The notes below the pieces were generated by a model. The model did no database searches and was not told the origin of the DNA. It saw only the letters and a program-made list of their open reading frames with translations. From Bacillota bacterium (GTDB lineage Bacteria > Bacillota > Clostridia > Oscillospirales > Acutalibacteraceae), in NCBI GenBank assembly GCA_023458755.1, contig JAEWYE010000073.1:1-64000 (forward strand): DNA of 64,000 nucleotides, given 5' to 3'. Shown here in pieces: positions 25,506 to 34,673 of this stretch (positions within the stretch are counted from its first letter, which is position 1; each line of letters opens with the position of its first letter). A program made the translations under genes and the position numbers.

Positions 25506-26645
25506 TTGAGTGAAATATATTTTGACAACAGTTCCACCACAAAGGTTTGCGAACAGGCTGCACAGAAAGTGTTGGAAATGATGACGGAGCGTTACGGCAA
25601 CCCGTCTTCCCTGCATACCATGGGCTTTGAAGCGGAACGGGAGCTTACCGCCGCGCGTACGGCCGTCGCACAGCTATTAGGCACAAAAAAAGAAGAGATC
25701 ACCTTCACTTCCGGTGGAACGGAAGCAAATAACCTTTCCGTTTTCGGTGCCGCGTACGCAAGGAAAAAGCGTGGTAACCGTATCGTGACAACCGCCATAG
25801 AACACCCGTCCGTGCTGAACGCGATGGCACAGCTTGAAAAAGAGGGTTTTGAGGTTGTGTATGTAAAGCCGGATTCGGAAGGACACATCGACCCGCAGCG
25901 AGTTCTTGAGGCGGTAGATGCAAATACTATCCTGGTAAGTATGATGGCGGTGAATAACGAAGTTGGCACCATTCTTCCAATTGATGCCGCCGCGCAGGCA
26001 ATCGCGCAGGCGAAAGCACCTGCTTTGCTGCATGTGGATGCCGTGCAGGCGTTCGGGAAACTGCCGTTAAAACCATCGAAAAGCAAAGTGGACTTGATGA
26101 GCGTGAGCGCGCACAAGATTCACGGACCAAAAGGGGTTGGTGCGCTGTATGTAGCTTCCAATGTGCACATCGTTTCACGTGCGTTCGGCGGCGGGCAGGA
26201 AAAGAATCTACGCCCCGGTACCGAAGCCATGCCGATGATTGCGGGATTCGGCGCGGCGGTGAACGCACTGCCAAATCTGGCGGAAGAAACCAAAGCAGTT
26301 GCGCAAATCAACGAATACTGCCGCACGGAGCTTGCAAAACTGGACGGCGTTACGATCAATTCACCGGCGGATGCCCTGCCGTATATTTTGAATTTTTCCA
26401 CCGGTTCGGTACGTTCCGAAACGATGCTTCATTTTTTGGCTTCCAAACAAATTTTTGTCTCGTCCGGCTCGGCCTGCTCTAAAGCAAAGCCCAGTCATGT
26501 ACTTACCGCTATGGAGCTGAACCGCGAACGTATTCATTCCTCGCTTCGCGTCAGTTTTTCGAGGTACAATACGCTGGATGAAGCAAAAATCTTTATGGAA
26601 GCTCTTAAGCAGGGACTTACTGAGATTACAAAACGGCCGCTGTAA
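25506..26645 (+). CDS. iscS: Cysteine desulfurase (IscS/NifS family)
   Basis: PLP enzyme of 379 residues that takes sulfur from cysteine, here most likely for ThiI. N-terminal EIYFDNSSTTKV, PLP lysine in SVSAHKIHGPKG, and active-site Cys in SSGSACSKAKPS. I chose the TTG at 25506, with GGGGG nine bases upstream, giving the family-typical start; an ATG at 25482 is nearly on the inferred start of transcription (TATAAT at 25467-25472). Pairing with thiI mirrors nifZ-thiI of Bacillus. Confidence 0.92.
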   Translation: MSEIYFDNSSTTKVCEQAAQKVLEMMTERYGNPSSLHTMGFEAERELTAARTAVAQLLGTKKEEITFTSGGTEANNLSVFGAAYARKKRGNRIVTTAIEHPSVLNAMAQLEKEGFEVVYVKPDSEGHIDPQRVLEAVDANTILVSMMAVNNEVGTILPIDAAAQAIAQAKAPALLHVDAVQAFGKLPLKPSKSKVDLMSVSAHKIHGPKGVGALYVASNVHIVSRAFGGGQEKNLRPGTEAMPMIAGFGAAVNALPNLAEETKAVAQINEYCRTELAKLDGVTINSPADALPYILNFSTGSVRSETMLHFLASKQIFVSSGSACSKAKPSHVLTAMELNRERIHSSLRVSFSRYNTLDEAKIFMEALKQGLTEITKRPL

Positions 26646-26724
26646 ACATAGTCAATTAATTTGAAAACAGAACGAATTTCCAAGCGTAAAAAGCGAGTTA
26701 TACGGAAGAAACGGAGCGAACCAA

Positions 26725-27915
26725 ATGGATGAAATTATATTGATTAAACTGGGCGAAATGGTGTTGAAGGGATTGAACCGAAAAACCTTTGAAGCGACGC
26801 TCATCAAAAATATCCGCCGCCGAATCGACAGTATTGGCGGCTTTGACATCAAAACAGCACAGTCCACAATTTATGTCATTCCGCGCGACGAAGATGCGGA
26901 TTTGGAAGCGGCATCGGAGAAAATCGGGCAGGTGTTCGGAATCGCCGCTTTTTCGCGTGCGGGCATGACGCAAAAAAACATGGACGCTATTTTGAAAGCG
27001 GCAGCGGAATATTTGGGCGATTCTCTGCGTCAAGTCCAAACCTTCAAGGTGGAGAGCAAGCGTTCGGATAAATCCTTTGCGCTCACTTCACCGGAAATTT
27101 CGGCGGCAACGGGCGAGTATCTGCTGGAGCAGTTCCCGCATTTACGCGTAGATGTTCACAATCCGGATATTATCGTGCGTGTGGAGGTTCGGGATTTCGG
27201 CGCCTACATTCACGGGCAGCCGTTGCCGGGCGCGGGCGGTATTCCGGTCGGCACGGGTGGAAGAGCGGCGATTTTAATCAGCGGCGGCATTGACAGCCCC
27301 GTTGCCGCGTGGATGATGGCAAAACGCGGCGTAGAATTGACCGCCGTTCATTTTGCCAGCCCACCGTACACCAGCGAGCGCGCCGAACAAAAGGTGGCAG
27401 ATTTACTCACAAAGGTGAGCAATTACAGCGGAAGAATGAAAATGTTCACGGTTGGGTTTGCAAAAGTGCAGGAGCAGATTATGGAGAAATGCCCCGAAGA
27501 TTTGTTTACGATCATCATGCGCCGCTTTATGATGCGTGTAACGGAAGTGATTGCACGCAAGGAAGATTGCTCCGCGATGATTACCGGCGAAAGTTTGGGA
27601 CAGGTGGCCAGCCAGACCATTCAGGCGATTGCCTGCACGGACGCCGCGGCGGATATGCCGGTTTTCCGTCCATTAATCGGCATGGATAAATCCGAAATTG
27701 TTGCAATCGCGCAAAAAATTGATACGTTTGACATTTCGATAGAACCGTATGAAGATTGCTGTACGGTATTTACACCGAAGCACCCCCGCACAAAACCAAA
27801 TTTACAGGATATTTTGGAAGCGGAGAAAGCGCTGGATGCTGAAACGCTGATAAAGGAATGTGTGGAAACGGTAAAACTCACAAAGATTGGATATACTAGC
27901 AGTTTGAACCGCTAA
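26725..27915 (+). CDS. thiI: tRNA 4-thiouridine synthase
   Basis: Adenylates and thiolates U8 of tRNA (and, in some bacteria, supports thiazole synthesis). 396 residues: N-terminal ferredoxin-like and THUMP domains, then the PP-loop pyrophosphatase motif ILISGGIDSPVAAWM. It lacks the rhodanese extension of the E. coli protein, as in Gram-positives, so sulfur should come from the adjacent desulfurase. CGGAG lies eight bases before the ATG; 79 bp after iscS. Confidence 0.95.
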   Translation: MDEIILIKLGEMVLKGLNRKTFEATLIKNIRRRIDSIGGFDIKTAQSTIYVIPRDEDADLEAASEKIGQVFGIAAFSRAGMTQKNMDAILKAAAEYLGDSLRQVQTFKVESKRSDKSFALTSPEISAATGEYLLEQFPHLRVDVHNPDIIVRVEVRDFGAYIHGQPLPGAGGIPVGTGGRAAILISGGIDSPVAAWMMAKRGVELTAVHFASPPYTSERAEQKVADLLTKVSNYSGRMKMFTVGFAKVQEQIMEKCPEDLFTIIMRRFMMRVTEVIARKEDCSAMITGESLGQVASQTIQAIACTDAAADMPVFRPLIGMDKSEIVAIAQKIDTFDISIEPYEDCCTVFTPKHPRTKPNLQDILEAEKALDAETLIKECVETVKLTKIGYTSSLNR

Positions 27916-27961
27916 TTACAAATGTCCAATCCTTTAATCTATACAGAAAGAAGTCCTGAGC

Positions 27962-29230
27962 ATGAACGCTGAAATTATTTCGGTTGGAACCGAACTCCTG
28001 TTGGGGCATACGGTGAACACCGATACCACCATCGTGGCGCGCGCACTTTCTACGATGGGAATCAATATGATGTTTGCCTGTACGGTCGGCGACAATGTGG
28101 AACGACTGAAGGCTGCGCTGTGTCAGTCCATGGAACGCAGCGACATCATTATCACGACCGGAGGCCTTGGGCCGACGGGCGACGATTTAACCAAAGAAAC
28201 GGTTGCTGAGTTTGCAGGAGCCAAGCTGGTGATGCACGAACCCAGCATGAAGCGCATTGAAGAGTATTTTGCGGGACGCACCATCGGCGAAACCCAGAAA
28301 AAACAGGCCATGTTGCCGGAAAACTGCACGGTTTTACAAAACGATGTCGGCACGGCTCCCGGCTGTGCCATTGAAAACAAAGACGGAAAAATCTTTATCA
28401 TGCTGCCCGGCCCGCCGTCGGAATTAACGGCCATGCTTAACAGCTATGCCCTTCCCTACTTGGCGGAAAAGGAACACGCGACCATTGATTCCACCGATAT
28501 CCATGTATTCGGTAAGGGCGAAGGTATGGTTGCCGAAATGATTTCCGATTTGACCGACGGGGCAAATCCGACCGTGGCAACCTACGCTAAAGACGGCGAA
28601 ATGTTTGTGCGTATAACCGCAAAAGCCGGCAGTGCCGATGAAGCAAAAGCGATGTGCAAGCCTTTGGTGGAGGACGTCTGCGGCAGAATCGGTGACGCGG
28701 TTTACAGCACCGAAGCGGATTGTCTGGAACAGGTGGTCGTGGATTTGCTTACCGAGCAGGGACTTCATCTTGCGACTGCCGAATCCTGTACCGGCGGATT
28801 GCTTGCAAAACGGATTACGGATATTTCCGGGTCCTCCGCTGTGTTTGAAATGGGCGTTATTACCTATGCCAACCGTATTAAAACGCAGCTGATTGATGTA
28901 CCGGAGGAACTTTTGGAGCAGTACGGCGCGGTGAGTGAACCGGTTGCACGTGCAATGGCGGAAGGTGTTCGCAAACAGGCGGACAGCGACCTCGGCATCG
29001 GCATTACCGGAATTGCGGGCCCCACCGGAGGAAGCAAGGAAAAGCCGGTAGGCCTTATCTATATTGCCATGACAAACGGAACGGAAACGTGGGTTCGCAA
29101 AATGCCGGGTACCGGCAGGGGACGCAGCCGTGAATATCAGCGCACGCTGGCAGCCTCCAACGCACTGGATATGGTACGCCGGTATCTGCAAAAGTTGCCG
29201 CCGGTAGAAGTTAGTACGATAAAGCCGTAA
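27962..29230 (+). CDS. cinA: CinA-family protein (molybdopterin-binding plus NMN deamidase domains)
   Basis: Two-domain protein of 422 residues. The N-terminal MoaB/MogA-like domain begins ISVGTELLLGHTVNTD and contains TTGGLGPTGDD. The C-terminal domain has ATAESCTGGLLAKRITD and ITGIAGPTGGSKEKPVG, the nicotinamide-nucleotide deamidase part. Role: pyridine nucleotide salvage/metabolite repair; the competence name is historical. Lies 46 bp after thiI and 12 bp before the sortase gene. Confidence 0.94.
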   Translation: MNAEIISVGTELLLGHTVNTDTTIVARALSTMGINMMFACTVGDNVERLKAALCQSMERSDIIITTGGLGPTGDDLTKETVAEFAGAKLVMHEPSMKRIEEYFAGRTIGETQKKQAMLPENCTVLQNDVGTAPGCAIENKDGKIFIMLPGPPSELTAMLNSYALPYLAEKEHATIDSTDIHVFGKGEGMVAEMISDLTDGANPTVATYAKDGEMFVRITAKAGSADEAKAMCKPLVEDVCGRIGDAVYSTEADCLEQVVVDLLTEQGLHLATAESCTGGLLAKRITDISGSSAVFEMGVITYANRIKTQLIDVPEELLEQYGAVSEPVARAMAEGVRKQADSDLGIGITGIAGPTGGSKEKPVGLIYIAMTNGTETWVRKMPGTGRGRSREYQRTLAASNALDMVRRYLQKLPPVEVSTIKP

Positions 29231-29242
29231 AGAGGTGCTTTC

Positions 29243-30385
29243 ATGCGAAATATATTCAGCAAGTATCGAAAACGACAGGAAAATCAGCCGGAGCAAAATG
29301 CGGAGCTGGAAATTACGCCCCCCGAGGATTCTTCTGCGGATATCCCCGGTGAAGAAATCAGCAGTTTCACGGAAGCAACGCACAAGAAGCTGCCGTTTTA
29401 TCGGAGCTGGATTCCGTGGAAGGGCGACAGCCGCGGGGAAGTTGTCCGCAAGGCCATTTGTCTTGCTGCGCTTTGCGTCTTTTTGGTGTCGGCAGGCATG
29501 CTGATTTCAGAACTGGTCGTCCAGCCCGCGGAGGCGGATAAGGTCGCCAACGATATCAAAAAGATTTATTATCAGGATCCCTCTTCCAATACCGGTTCTG
29601 CGGCCTCGTCCGAACCGCCGGAGCGCGACGCTTCCGGCAGACTGATTAAATTTGTGGAGCTTCAAAAAATCAACGCGGATATTAAGGGGTGGATACGCAT
29701 CCCCAATACGGTGATTGATTATCCGGTTTTGCAGTCCGGTATCAAGGAACCGGAATATTACCTGAAACGGGATTACAACAAGGCTTACACGAAATATGGC
29801 AGCATTTTTTTGGACGCGCGGGATAATGTACTCAAACCGGCATCCATGCAGAAAAATGACATTCTGTACGGCCACAGCATGCAGGACGGAAGAATGTTTG
29901 CCGCGCTGCTCAATTTTGGTCAGATGAATGTGTACAAAGCTTCTCCCGTAATAACGTTTGATACGGTTACGCAGTCTTCCCAATGGAAAATTATTTCGGT
30001 ATTTAAAACGAATACGGACGAGAGTCAAGGCAAACTCTTTGATTACTTAAGGACGGATTTTAAAAGTGACAGTGACTACATGAATTTTGTGTACCAGTGC
30101 CGCATCCGTTCCATGATACAGACTCCGGTCGATTTTAAACCCACCGATTCCATCATCACGCTTTCAACCTGTTCCTATGAATTTGACGGATTTCGTACCG
30201 TGGTGGTTGCCCGCCGCGTGCGCAGCGGCGAAAGCGAAACGGTGGATACCGCCAAAGCGCAGCTGAACACGAAGGTGTTATACCCGGATTGCTGGTACCG
30301 CAAAAACGGAGGAAAGGCTCCCGTTTGGCCGGACACCTATGAGCAGGCAAAAAAGCAAGGTCTGATTGACTGGGAAGCAAAGTAA
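29243..30385 (+). CDS. srtB: Class B sortase
   Basis: Membrane-anchored cysteine transpeptidase of 380 residues. A long cytoplasmic N-terminus (about 75 residues) precedes one transmembrane helix (KAICLAALCVFLVSAGMLIS), then the catalytic domain with His in ILYGHSMQDG, Cys in the class B motif TLSTCSYEF and Arg in VVARRV. No sorting-signal protein is visible in the window, so its substrate lies elsewhere. GAGGTG precedes the ATG. Last gene of the iscS-thiI-cinA-srtB run. Confidence 0.92.
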   Translation: MRNIFSKYRKRQENQPEQNAELEITPPEDSSADIPGEEISSFTEATHKKLPFYRSWIPWKGDSRGEVVRKAICLAALCVFLVSAGMLISELVVQPAEADKVANDIKKIYYQDPSSNTGSAASSEPPERDASGRLIKFVELQKINADIKGWIRIPNTVIDYPVLQSGIKEPEYYLKRDYNKAYTKYGSIFLDARDNVLKPASMQKNDILYGHSMQDGRMFAALLNFGQMNVYKASPVITFDTVTQSSQWKIISVFKTNTDESQGKLFDYLRTDFKSDSDYMNFVYQCRIRSMIQTPVDFKPTDSIITLSTCSYEFDGFRTVVVARRVRSGESETVDTAKAQLNTKVLYPDCWYRKNGGKAPVWPDTYEQAKKQGLIDWEAK

Positions 30386-30477
30386 TACTAATCTCCAATA
30401 AAAGTCCGCATCAAACCTATATATGCAGAGCTCTGATTTGATTTATAACTATAATAGCATAAGGTTTTTACATAACG

Positions 30478-30507
30478 AAAACGCCCTCCGTACGGAAGGC
30501 GTTTTTT
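30478..30507. terminator. Bidirectional terminator after srtB
   Basis: AAAACGCC...GGCGTTTTTT with inner TCCG/CGGA; serves srtB on the right strand and the convergent redox gene on the left strand. Confidence 0.9.
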
Positions 30508-30530
30508 ATGTGATTCCAAACAATCGTAAG

Positions 30531-32993
30531 TTAAATAAACAGGTTGGTATCGGATTGCTCCGCGGAACCGAGAAAGGTCGCAACACCGGCAATTTCCACG
30601 CCGTCAATCAGCTCTTCCTTACGGATTCCCATAATATCCATGGACATTTGGCAGGCCACGATTTTTACGCCGTTGTCCATTGCAGCTTGAATCAATTCCT
30701 CCAGCGACTGCACATTCTTGCTCTTCATAACGCCGCGAATCATTTTGGAACCCATGCCGAGCATGTTCATGCGGGAAAGTCCCAGCTTTTTGCTGCCGCG
30801 CGGCATCATGGCGCCGAACATTTTCTCAATAAAACTCTTTTTCACCTTTACTCGGTTGCTTTTCCGCAGGATGTTCAGTCCCCAGAAGGTAAAGAACATG
30901 GTCACCTTGCGCCCCATAGAGGCCGCGCCGTTCGCGATAATCAGAGCGGCTAGTGCTTTGTCTAAATCACCGCTGAAAACCACCATGCTTTTGTCGTTAC
31001 CGCCCTGAATGGTACAGGATGGCGCTTCGGTGTTGCCTTTCTGTACGCTGACACTGTACACGCCTTTTTCCTGATTCACACTTAACAGTTTGTTTCCGGT
31101 GCGTTCACACCAAACGTGGATATCCGAGGCAAACGCCGGGTCGGTCGCATGGACGAGCATACATTCGCCGTCCTTTAGGCCTTTGATACCTTCCGCAACC
31201 TTCATAATCGGGCCGGGGCACTGCAAGCCGCAGGCATCCACTTCAATTACTTTTTTGGGAGCGCAGCCGCAGGATTGCGTGGGGACATTCTCCTCTTTTT
31301 TTATTCCGATGCAGTCTACACCGCAGGGTTGTTGCGGATTTAGACGCTGTTCTTTGTCTTCCTTTACCTTGTCATAGGTCAGGTAGCCGCCGCTCAGGTT
31401 GTAAACATCAAACCCGCGTTGCGTTAAAATACGCCCGGCAATGTAGCCGCGTAAGCCGACTTTGCAGAATGCGTAAACCGGTTTCTCCTTCGGCAGTTCA
31501 TCTAAATGTTCACGAAGCTCATCAACCGGAATATTGACGGCTCCCTCGATGGTGCCGATTTTAAATTCCTCCGGTGTCCGCACATCCAGCAGGGTTACTT
31601 TGCTTCGGTCAAGCAAATCCACATCGTCAAAATGGAACACCTTGGTATCGCCGCGCAGAATGTTGGCGGCGGTAAAGCCCAGCATATTGACCGGGTCTTT
31701 TGCGGAGGAATACGGCGGAGCGTAGCAAAGCTCCAGCTTTTCCAAATCGTATACGGTTCCGCCCAAGCGGAGCGCAGTGGCGAGCACGTCGATGCGCTTA
31801 TCCACACCGTCAAAGCCAACCGCCTGCGCACCAAGAATTTTGCCGTCCGGTGCAAACAGAAGCTTCATGCTGAGCTGTGCGGAATCCGGATAGTAGGTGG
31901 CGTGGCTGGCAGGGTGCACATAGGTTTTTTGGTACAGCATTTTCTGTGCTTTGAGCTGTTTTTCATTTAAGCCGGTAGATGCGGCGGTCATGCGGAATAC
32001 TTTCAGAACGGAACTGCCCTGCACGCCGCTGCCGTGTACCGGCTGCCCAAGTACGCTTTCCGCAACCAGTCGCCCCTGTTTGTTGGCGGGGCCCGCAAGC
32101 GGAATCAGTGTTTCATCGCCGGTTACCAAATGATGTACGCCGATTGCATCGCCCACCGCGAAGATATCCGGGTCAGAGGTTGCGTAGGCTTCGTTCACCT
32201 TTATGCTGTTGCCTACGCCCAACTCCAAGTTTGCCTGCTGTGCAAGGCGGCTGTCCGGTGCAACGCCGATGCTTAATAGGACGATGTCCGCGTCCAGTTC
32301 GGTGCTATCGGACAGCTTTACTTTCAGCGTTTTCCCCTGTTCAAATCCCTGTACGCCGGTTCCGAAACGCAGGTGAATGCCGTTTTCTCTTAAATGCTGA
32401 TGCAGAATCGCCGCCATTTCCGGGTCCAGATTCGCAACCGCTTGATCCAAAAACTCCACAATGGTAACATCCAGACCGCGCTCCTTCAAGTTTTCCGCCA
32501 TCTCTACGCCGATAAAACCGGCACCGACTACAATCGCGCGTTTGGCGTTTGTTTCGCTGATATAGCGGTCAATTGCGAACGTATCGGGTACGGTACGCAG
32601 AGTGAAAATTCCTTTGAGGTCAATACCGGGCAAATTCGGGCGCTTCGGCTGCGCGCCCGGCGAAAGGATGAGTTTGTCATAGCTTTCCTGATACGTGCTG
32701 CCGTCGGTGTGGTTTTGAACCGTCACTGTCTTATTCTCGCGGTTGATGGAAATCACCTCGCTCATGGTGCGAACATCAATGCGGAACCGTTCACGCAGAA
32801 GTTCTGGGCTTACCACCAGCAAACGATCTTTGTTTTTAATGGTGCCGCCGATATAATACGGCAGCCCGCAGTTTGCATAGGAAATGTATTCACCTTTTTC
32901 AAACAGGATGATCTCCGCGTCTTCGCTCAGTCTGCGCAGTTTTGCGGCCGCTCCCGCGCCGCCTGCTACGCCGCCGACAATTAAAATTTTCAT
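30531..32993 (-). CDS. CoA-disulfide-reductase-like flavoprotein fused to rhodanese, TusA and DsrE-like domains
   Basis: A four-module redox protein of 820 residues. (1) Residues 1-450: FAD/NAD(P) disulfide oxidoreductase with GGVAGGAGAAAKLRR and single active Cys in SYANCGLPYYIGG, as in CoA-disulfide reductases. (2) About 460-545: rhodanese with Cys in YAFCKVGLRGY. (3) About 590-665: TusA/SirA domain with VDACGLQCPGPIMK. (4) C-terminal DsrE/DrsE-like domain with Cys in VACQMSMDIMG. Such fusions pass persulfide sulfur between cysteines. The ATG at 32993 has AAGGAG seven bases upstream; a longer reading has no such site. Alone on its transcript. Confidence 0.92.
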   Translation of the reverse strand: MKILIVGGVAGGAGAAAKLRRLSEDAEIILFEKGEYISYANCGLPYYIGGTIKNKDRLLVVSPELLRERFRIDVRTMSEVISINRENKTVTVQNHTDGSTYQESYDKLILSPGAQPKRPNLPGIDLKGIFTLRTVPDTFAIDRYISETNAKRAIVVGAGFIGVEMAENLKERGLDVTIVEFLDQAVANLDPEMAAILHQHLRENGIHLRFGTGVQGFEQGKTLKVKLSDSTELDADIVLLSIGVAPDSRLAQQANLELGVGNSIKVNEAYATSDPDIFAVGDAIGVHHLVTGDETLIPLAGPANKQGRLVAESVLGQPVHGSGVQGSSVLKVFRMTAASTGLNEKQLKAQKMLYQKTYVHPASHATYYPDSAQLSMKLLFAPDGKILGAQAVGFDGVDKRIDVLATALRLGGTVYDLEKLELCYAPPYSSAKDPVNMLGFTAANILRGDTKVFHFDDVDLLDRSKVTLLDVRTPEEFKIGTIEGAVNIPVDELREHLDELPKEKPVYAFCKVGLRGYIAGRILTQRGFDVYNLSGGYLTYDKVKEDKEQRLNPQQPCGVDCIGIKKEENVPTQSCGCAPKKVIEVDACGLQCPGPIMKVAEGIKGLKDGECMLVHATDPAFASDIHVWCERTGNKLLSVNQEKGVYSVSVQKGNTEAPSCTIQGGNDKSMVVFSGDLDKALAALIIANGAASMGRKVTMFFTFWGLNILRKSNRVKVKKSFIEKMFGAMMPRGSKKLGLSRMNMLGMGSKMIRGVMKSKNVQSLEELIQAAMDNGVKIVACQMSMDIMGIRKEELIDGVEIAGVATFLGSAEQSDTNLFI

Positions 32994-33186
32994 AAATATG
33001 CTCCTTTTCTTCGCAGATATATTTGTTTTTGGTAACATTGGTAACGGCAAAGCAAATCTTTTGCGAGAAATCACCTTGCCAGTACTTGTTAAAAATTCGA
33101 CAATCTAAGATAAATTTGATTCTAATACGAATATCATAAAATTCAAACTCGTATCTAAATCGAACGGAAAATATATTTGAATGGAG

Positions 33187-33792
33187 TTAATCTTTTAGCA
33201 GTGTGTCAATTTGCTTCAATAGGGTGTTTTTGTCAATAGCGCCTTCGGATGCTCCCATAATAGATCCATCCTTGTCAATAAATAATGTGGTTGGTATGGA
33301 TGCAATACCATAGGTGTCGGCTGCCTGCTGTTCCGTGTCAAAATAAATCGGGAAGGAAAAATCTTTGCTTTTTACAAAATCCGAAGCTGTTTTCTTGGTC
33401 TCCCTTGCTCCGTCGGTCAAGTTCACCATCAGAAACTGGACATTGTCCTTTTCGGTTTTGTATACGTCGTTAAAATCCGGCATTTCTCCTTTGCAGGGAG
33501 GACACCAGCTCGCCCAAAAGTTTAGAATGACCGGTTTGCCTTTAAAATCGGAAAGTTTTACTGCTTTTCCGGCGGAATCATATACCGTAAAATCCGGAGC
33601 GGCAATTTTGGAGCTGCCTGCAGTGGAAGAATCTGCGTTGGAAACTTCACTTGCCGTAGAACTGCTTATTGCGGACGAAGTTGATGTTTGCGGCTTGTAT
33701 TGAGCGGAAAGCGAATGGTAAGCAAAATAGGCGCCGCCCAAAATGAGCAGGAATGCCGCCATATAAATACTGGTTTTGATCTTATTGTTCAT
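33187..33792 (-). CDS. TlpA/ResA-like thiol-disulfide oxidoreductase, membrane-anchored
   Basis: Extracytoplasmic thioredoxin-fold protein of 201 residues. An uncleaved N-terminal anchor (YMAAFLLILGGAYFAYHSL) and a Ser/Thr-rich linker are followed by a thioredoxin domain with the active site WASWCPPCKGEMP and cis-Pro segment IASIPTTLFID. It would receive electrons from the adjacent CcdA. It is 18 bp downstream of ccdA on the same strand and so is predicted to share its promoter. Confidence 0.93.
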   Translation of the reverse strand: MNNKIKTSIYMAAFLLILGGAYFAYHSLSAQYKPQTSTSSAISSSTASEVSNADSSTAGSSKIAAPDFTVYDSAGKAVKLSDFKGKPVILNFWASWCPPCKGEMPDFNDVYKTEKDNVQFLMVNLTDGARETKKTASDFVKSKDFSFPIYFDTEQQAADTYGIASIPTTLFIDKDGSIMGASEGAIDKNTLLKQIDTLLKD

Positions 33793-33810
33793 TGGAATCC
33801 CTTATCTTTC

Positions 33811-34482
33811 TTAAAAAGTGAGCAGCGAAAGGAAGTAGCCCATTTTTCCCGTTGCCATCAACAGTCCGATGATGACCAGAAATCCTCCGCAAACACGGGT
33901 GATGATTTTGTAATGCCGTTTAATAAATGCAAACGAACTTTTCAGCTTATCAATCAAAACCGCACTGGCGATAAACGGAATGCCAAGCCCGAGAGAAAAG
34001 CAGAGCAGCATGAGGACACCTTTTGTGCTTTCTCCCTGTGAGGCCGCGAGCATGAGTGCCGAGCCTAAAAATGCGCTGACGCACGGGGTCCAGCCAATGG
34101 AAAAAATGATGCCAAATAAAGCGGAGCGGAAAAATCCCATTTCGTTGGTTTGCATTTCCATACGGCGGGTTTGGTTAACAAACGGCAGGCGTATAAGTTC
34201 CATAAAATTCAGCCCGAACAGAATCACAATAATGCCCATTACCAGATTGACCGCCACCGAGTATTCTTTGACAAGCTTTCCAAGTGTTCCGGCAAACGCG
34301 CCCATCAGCACAAACACGATGGTGAAGCCCAGAACGAATCCGCAGGCGTGAAGAAGCGTGCGGCCCTTTTTGGCCTGTGTAGGTTGCCCCGCAAAAAAAG
34401 AGATATAAATGGGAATCATGGGCAGAAGGCAAGGCGAAAGAAAAGTGACGATACCCTCTAAAAACGAGACGATAAAATCCAT
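33811..34482 (-). CDS. ccdA: CcdA-family transmembrane electron carrier
   Basis: Six-helix membrane protein of 223 residues of the CcdA/DsbD-beta family, which passes reducing equivalents from cytoplasmic thioredoxin across the membrane. Paired redox cysteines sit in FLSPCLLPMIP (helix 1) and GWTPCVSAFLGS (helix 4). The ATG at 34482 has GGAG six bases upstream; a 15-codon extension lacks one. Divergent from trxA, which encodes its likely electron donor, and followed by the tlpA-like acceptor. Confidence 0.93.
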   Translation of the reverse strand: MDFIVSFLEGIVTFLSPCLLPMIPIYISFFAGQPTQAKKGRTLLHACGFVLGFTIVFVLMGAFAGTLGKLVKEYSVAVNLVMGIIVILFGLNFMELIRLPFVNQTRRMEMQTNEMGFFRSALFGIIFSIGWTPCVSAFLGSALMLAASQGESTKGVLMLLCFSLGLGIPFIASAVLIDKLKSSFAFIKRHYKIITRVCGGFLVIIGLLMATGKMGYFLSLLTF

Positions 34483-34517
34483 CCTGCGCTCCTTTCCATT
34501 TATATCTTTCGAAATAT

Positions 34518-34558
34518 ATTCTAGCAATATTCTTCGCAGATTTCTGTGACTAAATCAC
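34518..34558 (-). promoter_or_regulatory. ccdA-tlpA promoter with Crp-type operator 1
   Basis: Minus strand: operator GTGATTTAGTCAC (34558-34546), then 22 bases, then -10 TAGAAT (34523-34518). The start site would be near 34511, putting the operator centre (34552) at -41. The -35 position (CAGAAA) is non-consensus, which suggests activator dependence. Confidence 0.65.
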
Positions 34559-34578
34559 GGAACAAAATTCGTGCTTTG

Positions 34579-34619
34579 GTGATTTTGTCACGGAAAAAAA
34601 CAAGTTCTTTGGATATACT
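34579..34619 (+). promoter_or_regulatory. trxA promoter with Crp-type operator 2
   Basis: Operator GTGATTTTGTCAC (34579-34591), then 22 bases, then -10 TATACT (34614-34619). With a start site near 34626 the operator centre (34585) is at -41. It differs from operator 1 by one base and faces the opposite way. Confidence 0.65.
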
Positions 34620-34673
34620 ATAACCACAATCAAACCAATAAACAAGTCGATTTGATAAAAGGAGTAATACAAT

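Noticed and set aside
28424..29383. 319-codon minus-strand frame opposite cinA
   Set aside because: Shadow of cinA, whose two domains are complete in the plus frame.
33034..33066. Third Crp-type operator upstream of the four-domain redox gene
   Set aside because: On the minus strand GGTGATTTCTCG near 33070 matches only the first half of the operator; the second half and the 22-base spacing to a -10 box are absent.
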